From NCBI RefSeq assembly GCF_900143205.1, contig NZ_FRDH01000003.1, positions 1-64,000 on the forward strand: DNA of 64,000 nucleotides, given 5' to 3'. The stretch's first letter is position 1, and each line of letters begins with the position of its first letter. The position numbers and the translations under genes are program-made. Below the pieces are notes generated by a model. It was not told the origin of the DNA and searched no databases. It was given only the letters and a program-made list of their open reading frames with translations. Below, in pieces: positions 51,279-59,661 of the stretch. This stretch comes from Butyrivibrio hungatei DSM 14810. Lineage in GTDB: Bacteria; Bacillota; Clostridia; Lachnospirales; Lachnospiraceae.

Positions 51279-52601
51279 TTATTCTATGGTGTTCATCCAC
51301 TTTCTGCTTCTAAACATAAACACAGTTATGATATATCTTACCAGTTCTTCCTGGGACAGTATAAAATACACCCAGACAATCGGAAGCTTGAGATACAGGC
51401 CGGTAAAGAGTCCAAGCGGTACTCCCACAAGCCAGGTTCCCAAAAGATCTATTATCATAATGTACTTGGTCCTGCCGCCGCTTCTTATTATACCGCCGCC
51501 CAGGATCATGTTCTGGACCTTGACCGGCGCCAGAATTGCAAAGGCAAGAAGCAAAAATCCACCGATCGCAGCGACATTTGCATCAACCTTAAACAGGCCC
51601 ACATAAAGGCTTCTCAGCAATATCAAGGCTGCTGATAAAATTACCGAGCCAGCAAAGCCATATAGACACAGCTTCCTGGACTCCTCATAGGCCTTGTCAT
51701 ATTCCTGCTCTCCGAGGCGTTTTCCGATGAGGATCCCTGCTGCCTGTGCAAGTCCCGAAAGAGCTCCGATTGACAAGCCCTGGACCGGACCTGTAAGAGA
51801 CATGCCCGCAAGCTCGTCTGTCCCCATGTGTCCGTAAATAAAGGTATTTACATTCTGTCCCACAGTCCACATAAATTCATTAAACACTATTGGGAACAGG
51901 ATTGTAATGTACTGTTTTAATTCTACTTCACTTAGTTTGATACAGAAACGGAATTTACAGATCTTATTATAAAATCGGATCATGAGAGCCAGATTAACAA
52001 CCTGAGATGCCACGCTGGCAATGGCTGCGCCTTTAACTCCAAGAGCCGGTGCACCAAGATGTCCGAAGATCAGGATGAAGTTAAGCGCTGTATTGACGAT
52101 GGCCGCCACGGCACTGATGTATAAGGGATATTCCGAATGGTCATTGCACCTTATCTGCACCGCCAGAATAGAAGCTATTCCCGAAAGAGGATAAACCAGT
52201 GAAACTATGCGTACATAATCGGTTCCGGTCTTAATGACAGCCGCATCCTTCGTAAATATTCCGGTCAGCATCTGCGGAATAAGAAGACATGCCATTGTGG
52301 TCAAAAGAGCTATCGCCATCATGACCAGCAGATTCACCGACATACTCACATCGACTTTTTCATCATCCTCTTTTCCCATGTACTGAGAAACCATGATGCC
52401 TGTTACCGTTGCCACCGCTCCGCTGACAAAGGCAAAGACAAAGCCCGGCTTACCGCCAACTTCTACAGCAGCTATGGCTGTCTTTCCAAGCTGTCCCACC
52501 ATAACCTGATCGATCATAGAAAAAGAAGATTGCAGCATGGCCTGTAATGCAACAGGGACTGCAATCTTCATTGATTTTTTGAAAAAAGATTCTTCTGCCA
52601 T
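51279..52601 (-). CDS. MATE family efflux transporter
   Basis: 440 residues from the ATG at 52601 (GGGGAGG six bases upstream). About 12 membrane helices, with the MATE hallmarks F-S-M-I-D-Q-V-M-V-G-Q-L-G and G-A-A-I-A-S-V-A-S-Q. It is only distantly similar to the MATE gene at 48569, so it is not a recent duplicate. It forms an operon with the downstream lacI-type gene. Confidence 0.88.
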   Translation of the reverse strand: MAEESFFKKSMKIAVPVALQAMLQSSFSMIDQVMVGQLGKTAIAAVEVGGKPGFVFAFVSGAVATVTGIMVSQYMGKEDDEKVDVSMSVNLLVMMAIALLTTMACLLIPQMLTGIFTKDAAVIKTGTDYVRIVSLVYPLSGIASILAVQIRCNDHSEYPLYISAVAAIVNTALNFILIFGHLGAPALGVKGAAIASVASQVVNLALMIRFYNKICKFRFCIKLSEVELKQYITILFPIVFNEFMWTVGQNVNTFIYGHMGTDELAGMSLTGPVQGLSIGALSGLAQAAGILIGKRLGEQEYDKAYEESRKLCLYGFAGSVILSAALILLRSLYVGLFKVDANVAAIGGFLLLAFAILAPVKVQNMILGGGIIRSGGRTKYIMIIDLLGTWLVGVPLGLFTGLYLKLPIVWVYFILSQEELVRYIITVFMFRSRKWMNTIE

Positions 52602-52680
52602 CACTTGCCTCCCCTAATAATCCTTAACAGTATTATTAGTATAAAAAGCCGATGATAGCAATGGGTTAATCGCGTAACCT

Positions 52681-53307
52681 TTAATCAGGCAGACTCTCAT
52701 TTCCGGCCGTTTCTCTTGCTTCTACCGCTCTTATTTCACCCTTATCAACCAATCTGAAAAATGCATCAACCACTTCAGGGTTAAGCTGGGTCCCGGAGAC
52801 TTCTCGGATTATTGACAGCACCTTCTCAAAATCCATTTGCTTACGGTATTGCCTGTCGGAATACATAGCATCAAAACTGTCTGCGACCGCGATAATACGT
52901 GCCACCTCAGGAATGTCATTCCCTGAAAGTCCATTGGGATAGCCTTTTCCGTCATGCCTTTCATGATGAGACAGCGCACCTACCGCAAGTTCAGGTACAG
53001 CACTTATATCTTTAAGCACTTCGTGTCCCTTTGTAGTATGCTCTTTTATTACGTCATATTCTTCATCTGTAAGTTTACCGGGCTTATTAAGCACAGCTTT
53101 CGGAATTCCAACTTTTCCTACATCATGCAACAGACCGATACGATAATACTTTTCAACAGTCTCTTCGTCATACCCCATCTCTTTTGCGATCATGGCTGTA
53201 TATTTTGCAACTCTCTCAGAATGGCCGTTGGTATACGTATCCTTCATATCTATGACTTTGGCAAAAGCCGCTGATATCTCGGATGCAAAAATAGCGTTCA
53301 TTATCAA
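52681..53307 (-). pseudogene. HD-GYP domain gene, 5'-truncated
   Basis: About 205 residues of an HD-GYP domain: H-S-E-R-V-A-K-Y, L-L-H-D-V-G-K-V-G-I-P, H-H-E-R-H-D-G-K-G-Y-P. These enzymes degrade cyclic di-GMP and normally sit behind a receiver or sensor domain. Here the sequence just before the domain is the interrupted sirtuin gene (join near 53296). The only start in frame is a TTG inside sirtuin sequence without a good ribosome binding site. It may still be translated by coupling with the sirtuin fragment, but the sensor part is gone. Confidence 0.75.
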
Positions 53308-53851
53308 AGTTTTCCCTAATTGCAGGATTCAGACTTTGAAACAGACCAAAATCTCCCTGAGTGTAAAATAATCTTTTCTTATCAAAGCCTGCTTTCTGAA
53401 AGCAATGATCCACGTTTGTAGTAATCACAAAGTAATCTATATCCTTAACAAGGTTATAAAGTTTTGTATAAGTATCTTTAGGTGCATCAAGGTATCTGTT
53501 GATGTAGATATACCTTGACCAATATGCCCAGAACTCTTCCTTGGTTTTGTATGGATAAAACCCTCCTGAATACATGTCTTGAAAACCATATTTTTCTTCA
53601 AAATCAGAAAACCACTTTTTAAACCGGTCTCCACTGTACGTAAACCCTGCGGAAGTAGAAAGTCCTGCCCCGGCTCCAATAACAATAGCATCAGCTGTCT
53701 TTATTTCTTCTTTTAATCTGTCAAGCTGCTCTATATCATCATCTTTCCCGAGGGACATACCGCTGTTAAAGCTATGTATGGCACTTAAACCTTTTTTTAT
53801 TGTATCCTGATAGCCATTTGGCTGAAACGATCTGATCTTAGTCGTTGTCAT
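53216..53851 (-). pseudogene. ICE-borne SirTM-like sirtuin, 3'-truncated
   Basis: The first 185 residues follow the host sirtuin at 2180-3178 closely: N-G-Y-Q-D-T-I-K-K-G, G-A-G-A-G-L-S-T-S-A-G, and T-T-N-V-D-H-C-F with Phe at the catalytic His place. After N-F-D-N-E (near 53297) the sequence turns into a frameshifted HD-GYP gene, leaving a 26-residue foreign tail. About 150 C-terminal residues of the Sir2 fold are missing, so activity is unlikely. AAGGAG precedes the ATG, 20 bp after the macrodomain gene. Confidence 0.8.
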
Positions 53852-53871
53852 TATAAAACACTCCTTACAGC

Positions 53872-54654
53872 TTAACCATTTAACAGTTTTTCATATATTT
53901 CAAAATCAATGTCCTTAAAAACATTGAAAACAATCTTCATCTCACTGCCTGTCTCATCAAGCCAGTTTTTAACTGTCTCTACAGCAATCTCAGCAGCTCT
54001 CTGATTAGGAAACATGAAAACACCGGTAGAAATGCAGCATAAAGCAATGCTCTTTACGCCATTTTCTTCTGCTATATCAAGACATGATTTATAGCAGGAT
54101 GCCAAAAGCTGCTCATGTTTTTTAGTCAGAGGTCCTTGAACTATAGGACCTACTGTATGAATAACATAATCACAAGGTAAATTATATGCCGGAGTGATTT
54201 TGGCCTGACCTGCAGGTTCAGGATGCCCCTGCTTTTCCATTATGCAGTTACACTTGTAGCGGAGGCCAAGCCCAGCTTTCGAGTGAATAATGTTATCTGC
54301 GCAGGAATGAAGAATTTGCCAGCATCCTGTGAGCCCACTGTTCGCAGGATTTACGATAGCTCCAATCTTTAACGTAGTCATATCACCTTGCCAAAGAATG
54401 ATTCTATCATCACCTTTTATAGGTGGTAAGCTTTGTACATTAACTATGCCAGCTAATCTATTTTCCTCAGATAAATAATCGTCATGAATTTTCCAAAACT
54501 CGTCATCATAATCCTTTGGAATCCAAATATTCATAAGTCCGCGCAGCAAATCCTTTTGCCCCTGTTTGTCCTTAGGTATTGGATAATTGCTAAGCTGACT
54601 ATCTTCTTTCTGTAATTCCTGTATCAACCAAATTCTTTGTTCATCATGATTCAT
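53872..54654 (-). CDS. ICE-borne protein-ADP-ribose hydrolase macrodomain protein
   Basis: 260 residues, intact. An N-terminal helical extension (L-L-R-G-L-M-N-I-W-I-P-K) precedes the macrodomain: L-W-Q-G-D-M-T, A-I-V-N-P-A-N-S-G, C-W-Q-I-L-H-S-C-A-D (C-x4-H-x-C), A-Y-N-L-P, C-C-I-S-T-G-V-F. It belongs to the zinc-containing, sirtuin-linked macrodomain group that removes ADP-ribose. It parallels the host gene split by the ICE but is clearly diverged. The ATG overlaps the five-HTH gene stop by 11 bp. Confidence 0.88.
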   Translation of the reverse strand: MNHDEQRIWLIQELQKEDSQLSNYPIPKDKQGQKDLLRGLMNIWIPKDYDDEFWKIHDDYLSEENRLAGIVNVQSLPPIKGDDRIILWQGDMTTLKIGAIVNPANSGLTGCWQILHSCADNIIHSKAGLGLRYKCNCIMEKQGHPEPAGQAKITPAYNLPCDYVIHTVGPIVQGPLTKKHEQLLASCYKSCLDIAEENGVKSIALCCISTGVFMFPNQRAAEIAVETVKNWLDETGSEMKIVFNVFKDIDFEIYEKLLNG

Positions 54655-55822
54655 CTAAAGATAGCCCCCTTTCTTCCGCATATTTCTTTAATATATTGTA
54701 ATTATCTCTGCTAGGAATAAACCTTCCTTGCTCCCAATTAGCTAAAGATGATCTTGACACATCCAATTCCTTAGCAAATTCTCCCTGTAGCATTCCGCAT
54801 TGTTTTCGTATACTTCTTATTACTTTACTATATCCACTATTACAGAATAGCTCATAATCATCACCAATCAATTCCGGAGTCTCATTTAACTCCGCAATGG
54901 TAATTCCTTTTTCCTTAGCTATTCTCTCTATAGTTTTGAAGTACTTAAGCTCTGGAGTACAAATACCTCTTTCCCATCTACAGACTGCTTCTCCAGTACA
55001 CCCAATAAGATTTCCCAAAGCATAGGTTGTCATTCCATATGCCATTCTGATACTCTTTATTTTCTTATTGCAGTCTTTCTCTATAAATCTTTGAAAATCA
55101 CTTCCAAAATAGGACGGATTTGCATTTAATCTATCAAGTTCAATACCACAGGCGATAGCAGTTTCTTTTATAGCTGGAAAATACTTTCTTAAAGGTCTTA
55201 CACATTCTATCTCCCAATGCTCCAGAGTTTGTTTGTCACATCCTATCACTGATGCATATTCTTCCAAGAGCATACCATGTGCTAACCTAATTTGTTTAAT
55301 CTTCAGACCCCAATTGCTTTCAACAAAAGTATTGTACTCATCTCTATATTCAGCAGGATTATCCATCAGCCTATTAAAATCAATTCCAATGCTCACTGCA
55401 AGATTTTTTATCTTATTGAAACTTTCTTCGTTTGGATGGAAACCCGTGCATTCAGATTCCCATGCTGATAGCCTGCTTCTGTTTACACTGATAAGATCTG
55501 AAAACTCTTGTTGAGTCATACCATACATCTCTCGTATTTTTGCAATGCAAATACCATAACCAGGTTTGCAAAATCGAGTATGCTCATTAAGAAGTTCATC
55601 CGGATTAATATTGAGAATTTCGCCAAGCTTGACTGCATCTTTATAATGAATTGGATTGAATCCTCTCTCCAAATCCACTATTCCATATGCCCTCTTATAT
55701 CCAAGTTTATCTGCCAATTCCTGATGACTAATTCCACGGTTCACTCTATGATACAAAAGAATTTCTCCAGGAGTAGCATCTTCAGAAGGCTTTTCTACAG
55801 GTAATGCAAGGTTTACGAGCAC
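54644..55822 (-). CDS. Protein with five tandem XRE-type HTH units
   Basis: 392 residues from the GTG at 55822. Five Cro/C1-like units recur about every 75-80 residues, each with an I-K/R-x-I-R-x-x-x-G-M entry helix, a recognition helix and a W-E-x-E/G turn: V-D-L-E-R-G (1), S-A-W-E-S-E (2), E-H-W-E-I-E (3), C-R-W-E-R-G (4), A-N-W-E-Q-G (5). No other domain is visible. The GTG lacks a clear Shine-Dalgarno and overlaps the stop of the host macrodomain fragment (55813). In the excised circle the frame is open through attP into the recombinase. Confidence 0.8.
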   Translation of the reverse strand: MLVNLALPVEKPSEDATPGEILLYHRVNRGISHQELADKLGYKRAYGIVDLERGFNPIHYKDAVKLGEILNINPDELLNEHTRFCKPGYGICIAKIREMYGMTQQEFSDLISVNRSRLSAWESECTGFHPNEESFNKIKNLAVSIGIDFNRLMDNPAEYRDEYNTFVESNWGLKIKQIRLAHGMLLEEYASVIGCDKQTLEHWEIECVRPLRKYFPAIKETAIACGIELDRLNANPSYFGSDFQRFIEKDCNKKIKSIRMAYGMTTYALGNLIGCTGEAVCRWERGICTPELKYFKTIERIAKEKGITIAELNETPELIGDDYELFCNSGYSKVIRSIRKQCGMLQGEFAKELDVSRSSLANWEQGRFIPSRDNYNILKKYAEERGLSLDES

Positions 55823-56253
55823 CTTGCCATTCTTTTGTTGTATGCCTGTGTGATTGAGGTAGGTGCCGCTTTATCTATGCAAGTATGCATCGGGACAAAA
55901 CAACCGAGCATCTGCGAATTAGCAGCATTAACAATAGCATCCACCGAAAGTCTTGTGATATCTCCTTGCCAGACAGAAAGTCCATCCCTGATAACCGGGA
56001 TGTCTGACAGATTCACCACACCCTTTTCAGCCGCTCTTTCTGTCAGATATTCATCCTGTACTTTCATTACTTCAGAGGACAATTCTTTTGGCATACGGAT
56101 GTTCATAAGCGACCTTAAGATTCGTCTTTTATCTTCCGTACTATTTGGAGTCTGTAATTCCTTATATTCAGCAGAATCTGCCTTGAACTCTTCTACAAGA
56201 TAATCAAGACGTTCTTCCTGTGTTGTATTCTTTGGCATAGCCTTAGTTTCCAT
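55813..56253 (-). pseudogene. 5' part of the host macrodomain gene split by the ICE
   Basis: Start ATG at 56253 (AGAAGG nine bases upstream). Encodes the N-terminal helical extension (I-L-R-S-L-M-N-I-R-M-P), V-W-Q-G-D-I-T, A-I-V-N-A-A-N-S and the zinc motif G-C-F-V-P-M-H-T-C-I-D. After the Asp codon the frame enters ICE DNA at 55872 and stops at 55813 after 20 foreign residues, overlapping the start of the five-HTH gene. Its promoter should therefore drive that gene while integrated. Confidence 0.85.
55846..55897. other. attR: right junction of the ICE
   Basis: ICE half-site 55846-55870, core TT at 55871-55872, host DNA from 55873. Compared with the left half-site (3600-3624), the two arms match at 19 of 25 positions as inverted repeats, with CTGTGTGATT identical at the outer end and GGTG-CGC near the core. 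Confidence 0.8.
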
Positions 56254-56292
56254 ATTCCACATCCTTCTAAAAAAGGCTCTGAAGTATACACC

Positions 56293-56487
56293 TCAGAGTC
56301 TCATTGTTAATATTCCGCCTGTTCCTCTGATAACATTTATTAACCCTGCGTTCTTAAGCTGAGTAAGTATCTTTCTAATGATGACAGGATTCGTATTTAT
56401 ACTGGCTGCAAGAAAATCGCTCGTTACCTTGTGTTCATCTTTAAATGTATCCAGGTGCAGATAAACACCTGGACTATTATCCTGAAA
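56293..56487 (-). pseudogene. Rrf2-family regulator remnant
   Basis: Reading on after the stop of the beta-lactamase-like gene, the same frame encodes K-V-T-S-D-F-L-A-A-S-I-N-T-N-P-V and I-I-R-K-I-L-T-Q-L-K-N-A-G-L-I, the winged helix of YwnA-like Rrf2 proteins, then R-G-T-G-G and a stop. The usual N-terminal helix and the C-terminal half are missing and no start is visible. It looks like a decayed gene fragment. Confidence 0.55.
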
Positions 56488-58335
56488 TTAAACACTCCAA
56501 AATTTCATTAATTCAAATACTACCATTGCCGTCGCGAAAGAAGCATTGCCGAGTACGTTTACTATGTACTTAAACTTGCCCTTCCCGCCCTTTGTGAGAG
56601 CTTTGACGGATACAAATGCTGACGCGAGACATACTGCAAAGCAAAGCATCTGCACGAAGCAGCCAATGATGCCCTGCGGCTTATACAGTCCGTACTGCGC
56701 TCTCAACACACTAAGCCAAAAACCGATGACACCGGCAGAGACAATCTTAGCGATCTGCGCTACCGTTATGATCTTTGAACCTGCGTAGGGCTTATTCTTC
56801 TTGGCAATTACTCTGATGAGCTTTATGATAAGAAGCACGGCTGCAACAAGTACGATCAACACATAAAGACACATCAATATAAGCTCAGCCACTAGTCCCT
56901 TCTCTGTAACATAACCGGAAGACGCGACACCGAACACGCGAGTGCCGTCATCGAGAACCTTATACTCCGCCGCCATTCCGAACGAATCATCTTGTAAGTA
57001 AAAAGCATCCTCGGCAAATCTTGTAATGGTATACATGCCCGCGACGTCGTACTCTTCTTCGCTTACACGTGTGATCGGCATGAGTCCCAACATCGACATG
57101 AATCTTAACGGACCGCGCCTCCACGACTTCGCGCTGATGCACAGCCCCGAAAGATCCTGTGAAGTAAAGTCGCCGCCTATCGTCTCCGGGATCTGAATGA
57201 CAGGATCACCGAACACGAGCTCAGCCATGGCCTGATGAGGCTTTCCGCTGCCGTTCATAAGAGTAACCACACCGATTCCGCTTTCGGGATCGAACTCAAG
57301 GTTAGCGGAGCCGCCGTTGGTTCCTCCGTTGTGACCCAATGTGGTTGCATATTCATAATCGTCAGGCCAGAATCCGTGACAGCCGAAAGCAATATCAGTA
57401 CTGCCGCAGAACATCGTTGCAGAGAACAATTCATCTCTTGTGGACTCATTCTCGAACAGAGGATTCTCGTCTGACACAAGTGCGGAACAGTAAAGTGCCA
57501 TATCCTCGATCGTACCGCAGGCAGCACCTGCAGGATACGGTAAGATGAAGCAAAGCTGATGACCGTTAGATGCCCAGGAATCAGCGGCTCGTTGATAATT
57601 CACGAACTGCTGTCTTCTCTCGTAAACCCACTCGTTATCGTTATGTGTCGGTCCGATGGCAGTGTGCTCCATACCGAGCAAATCGAAGATATGCTCATGT
57701 ATATAATCCTCATAAGACTGGCCGGTGATGCACTCGACTACATAGCCGGCAAGTGCCGCTCCATAGTTGCTGTAGGAAGAAACCTCGCCCGGGCGGTACA
57801 TTTGTACCGGCTCTGCATACTGCAAAGCTTCCCCCAGATCCATGATGTCATTCTCATCTGTGGACTGCATCGCCCATGTCGCCTCGCCCCAGCCGGCATT
57901 GTGGTTCATGAGGTTCAACATGGTGATGGGATCGTCATATCTTAAGTTATGGAAGAAGCCTTCCGGCAGGTAATTACGGATGTCCTCGTTAAGGTCTATC
58001 CTTCCCTGCTCCCACAACTGCATTACACTAACCCAGACCATTGTCTTGGAGCAAGACCCCCACTCATAAACAGTATCATCAGGTGTCGCCTCGATTCCGT
58101 TCTCAATGTCGATATATCCGAACGCCCCCGAATAGACCAATTCATCGCCTTTTACGACTGCTACCGCGAATGACGGATACTCGTTCTCATTCTCTGAAGC
58201 CCACTGTTCGATACGACTTCCTACTTCATCGATTGGGATGCCAGAGGGCGTCTCATTCTGGGCCGCCATTGTCGTAATGGACATACAGGCGAGCATCGAG
58301 GCAGTTGTTAAACATGCAATTATCTTCTTAAGCAT
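56488..58335 (-). CDS. Serine beta-lactamase-like membrane protein (class C fold)
   Basis: 615 residues. Signal peptide (I-I-A-C-L-T-T-A-S-M-L-A-C-M), then a beta-lactamase/penicillin-binding-protein domain with S-x-x-K at Ser94-Lys97 (G-S-C-S-K-T), Y-S-N (Y-S-N-Y-G-A-A-L) and an H-N-G triad (L-G-H-N-G-G-T-N). Four C-terminal membrane helices (about 485-610) anchor it with the active domain outside. Such proteins are D-aminopeptidase or esterase-like more often than resistance enzymes. Host gene, upstream of the Rrf2 remnant. Confidence 0.85.
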   Translation of the reverse strand: MLKKIIACLTTASMLACMSITTMAAQNETPSGIPIDEVGSRIEQWASENENEYPSFAVAVVKGDELVYSGAFGYIDIENGIEATPDDTVYEWGSCSKTMVWVSVMQLWEQGRIDLNEDIRNYLPEGFFHNLRYDDPITMLNLMNHNAGWGEATWAMQSTDENDIMDLGEALQYAEPVQMYRPGEVSSYSNYGAALAGYVVECITGQSYEDYIHEHIFDLLGMEHTAIGPTHNDNEWVYERRQQFVNYQRAADSWASNGHQLCFILPYPAGAACGTIEDMALYCSALVSDENPLFENESTRDELFSATMFCGSTDIAFGCHGFWPDDYEYATTLGHNGGTNGGSANLEFDPESGIGVVTLMNGSGKPHQAMAELVFGDPVIQIPETIGGDFTSQDLSGLCISAKSWRRGPLRFMSMLGLMPITRVSEEEYDVAGMYTITRFAEDAFYLQDDSFGMAAEYKVLDDGTRVFGVASSGYVTEKGLVAELILMCLYVLIVLVAAVLLIIKLIRVIAKKNKPYAGSKIITVAQIAKIVSAGVIGFWLSVLRAQYGLYKPQGIIGCFVQMLCFAVCLASAFVSVKALTKGGKGKFKYIVNVLGNASFATAMVVFELMKFWSV

Positions 58336-58377
58336 ATCTATTCCTCCATCATTTCGACAAATCTCGAGTTGTTGATT

Positions 58378-59496
58378 TCACTGCCTTTCATTCATCTTTT
58401 TATAATAATCTGAATCGGAAGTTGCATCAAAGCCATCAAGTAAATACTCTTCCGGAATAAACTTTGTATAATCAAGATCCATGTAATAGTTACAGAATAT
58501 CTGCTCTCCATATATTATTCTGCCTTTGCCATCAGTGAGCGCATACACAAATCCATTGTAAGAATCCGCATTTACTGCAAGCAGGTCATAAGTTTTCTCT
58601 TCTTCAACGCAATAATATCCTATATACTCTGTAGACTCATATCCTTTTAATCTCTCTACCTCTTTTGCATATGCATCCGAAGAGTAATCCACAACCATAT
58701 ATCCTAAAAACTGCGCATCCCATGGGTTATAGTAGACCATCTTAAAATCAGCCACATCCATGGAATCTGTTATTTCTGAAGGCCATATAGTTTCGTCCAT
58801 TCCCCACTTGGTCCACACTGTATCCACGCCCTTTTCATAAGCTCCGTTTGAGAAGTTCATAAACTCATTGTAACGGGACACATCGTCATATTCTTCAATA
58901 GGAGCTGATTTAAAAGAAAAAAGCAGGACCCCCACAATAACAGTCATAACAACTACTCGCCAAAAAGCTGCTATAAGGCCCACTATAGTAACAATTTTTA
59001 TTCCGCGAACAAGCTTTTTATTTCCTGCTATTTTTTCCAATAGTCCGGTCACATAGAGCGTAACGATTGCCATTATAACCAGAGCGATAAAGGTAACAGC
59101 AAGCACGACTTTGTTGATCTGATCTGCATCTACGTTAAAAGTCTGTATGCCAATTGATAATAGTAAAACCAATACTCCTATAAAACTGATTATCTGAACA
59201 CTCTTAAGTAGTTTACCTTTTTCTTCACTAGCATAATCAGCCATCTTTGTGGCTACTTCTCTTACTTCTTTATCCATCATCTCGCTTTTTCTTTCTCCTT
59301 CGATTATTTCTCTGACATCAACATCATAGAAATCCGCAATTTCAACCAATAATGAAATGTCCGGTAGATTGGTTCCGTTTTCCCATCTCGATATGGTTCT
59401 TGAGCTTACATTAAAAACCTGTGCAAGCTGTTCCTGTGTCATTTGCTTTTCATGTCTTAATTCTTTTAAAAATCTGCCGGTCTTTTGTTGATCCAA
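58378..59496 (-). CDS. XRE regulator with C-terminal membrane domain
   Basis: 372 residues. N-terminal Cro/C1 HTH (L-R-H-E-K-Q-M-T-Q-E-Q-L-A and R-T-I-S-R-W-E-N-G-T-N-L-P), then three membrane helices (about 100-200) and an extracellular C-terminal domain without a known family. The start is a TTG with AGGAGG ten bases upstream; no ATG is near. It is 43 bp upstream of the beta-lactamase-like gene and probably senses envelope signals that control it. Confidence 0.8.
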   Translation of the reverse strand: MDQQKTGRFLKELRHEKQMTQEQLAQVFNVSSRTISRWENGTNLPDISLLVEIADFYDVDVREIIEGERKSEMMDKEVREVATKMADYASEEKGKLLKSVQIISFIGVLVLLLSIGIQTFNVDADQINKVVLAVTFIALVIMAIVTLYVTGLLEKIAGNKKLVRGIKIVTIVGLIAAFWRVVVMTVIVGVLLFSFKSAPIEEYDDVSRYNEFMNFSNGAYEKGVDTVWTKWGMDETIWPSEITDSMDVADFKMVYYNPWDAQFLGYMVVDYSSDAYAKEVERLKGYESTEYIGYYCVEEEKTYDLLAVNADSYNGFVYALTDGKGRIIYGEQIFCNYYMDLDYTKFIPEEYLLDGFDATSDSDYYKKMNERQ

Positions 59497-59661
59497 TTAT
59501 TGATTACCTCCTCTCCTTGGATAGTTGAAGTATATTAAACCTATCCGTGCATTACCACGACACAAAGCGAGAAATGCCGTATTTATGCACCGGACAAGGT
59601 ATGTCTGGTAGTTCCAAAGGTACTGGTCTATTCTTCCTGTGTGGTATTCTTAGCCATAATT

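Larger units (their letters stand above)
3598..55870. mobile_element. 52.3-kb integrative and conjugative element carrying BREX
   Basis: The limits are set by the split macrodomain gene, whose halves flank the interval and rejoin in frame. The element encodes a large serine recombinase at its left end, a complete relaxase/T4SS set related to Tn1549/CTn-type elements, a replication initiator, several XRE regulators and a LexA-like repressor. The cargo is a type 1 BREX-centred defence island, MATE exporters and a macrodomain/sirtuin pair. All ICE genes I can support are on the minus strand. The recombinase reads outward across the left end. Confidence 0.85.

Noticed and set aside
51279..52601. 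The two MATE genes as a duplication
   Set aside because: Apart from general family motifs their sequences differ strongly, and they have separate regulators.
53872..54654. The ICE macrodomain gene as a recent duplicate of the host gene
   Set aside because: The proteins differ throughout, including the residues around the zinc motif, so this is an old, independently acquired homologue.
48344..55870. The ICE might end near 48.4 kb, with MATE, LacI and macrodomain genes being host DNA
   Set aside because: The host macrodomain gene is split at 3598 and 55872, and the ICE half-sites at both ends mirror each other. The region to 55870 must therefore be inside the element, even if it was acquired later.
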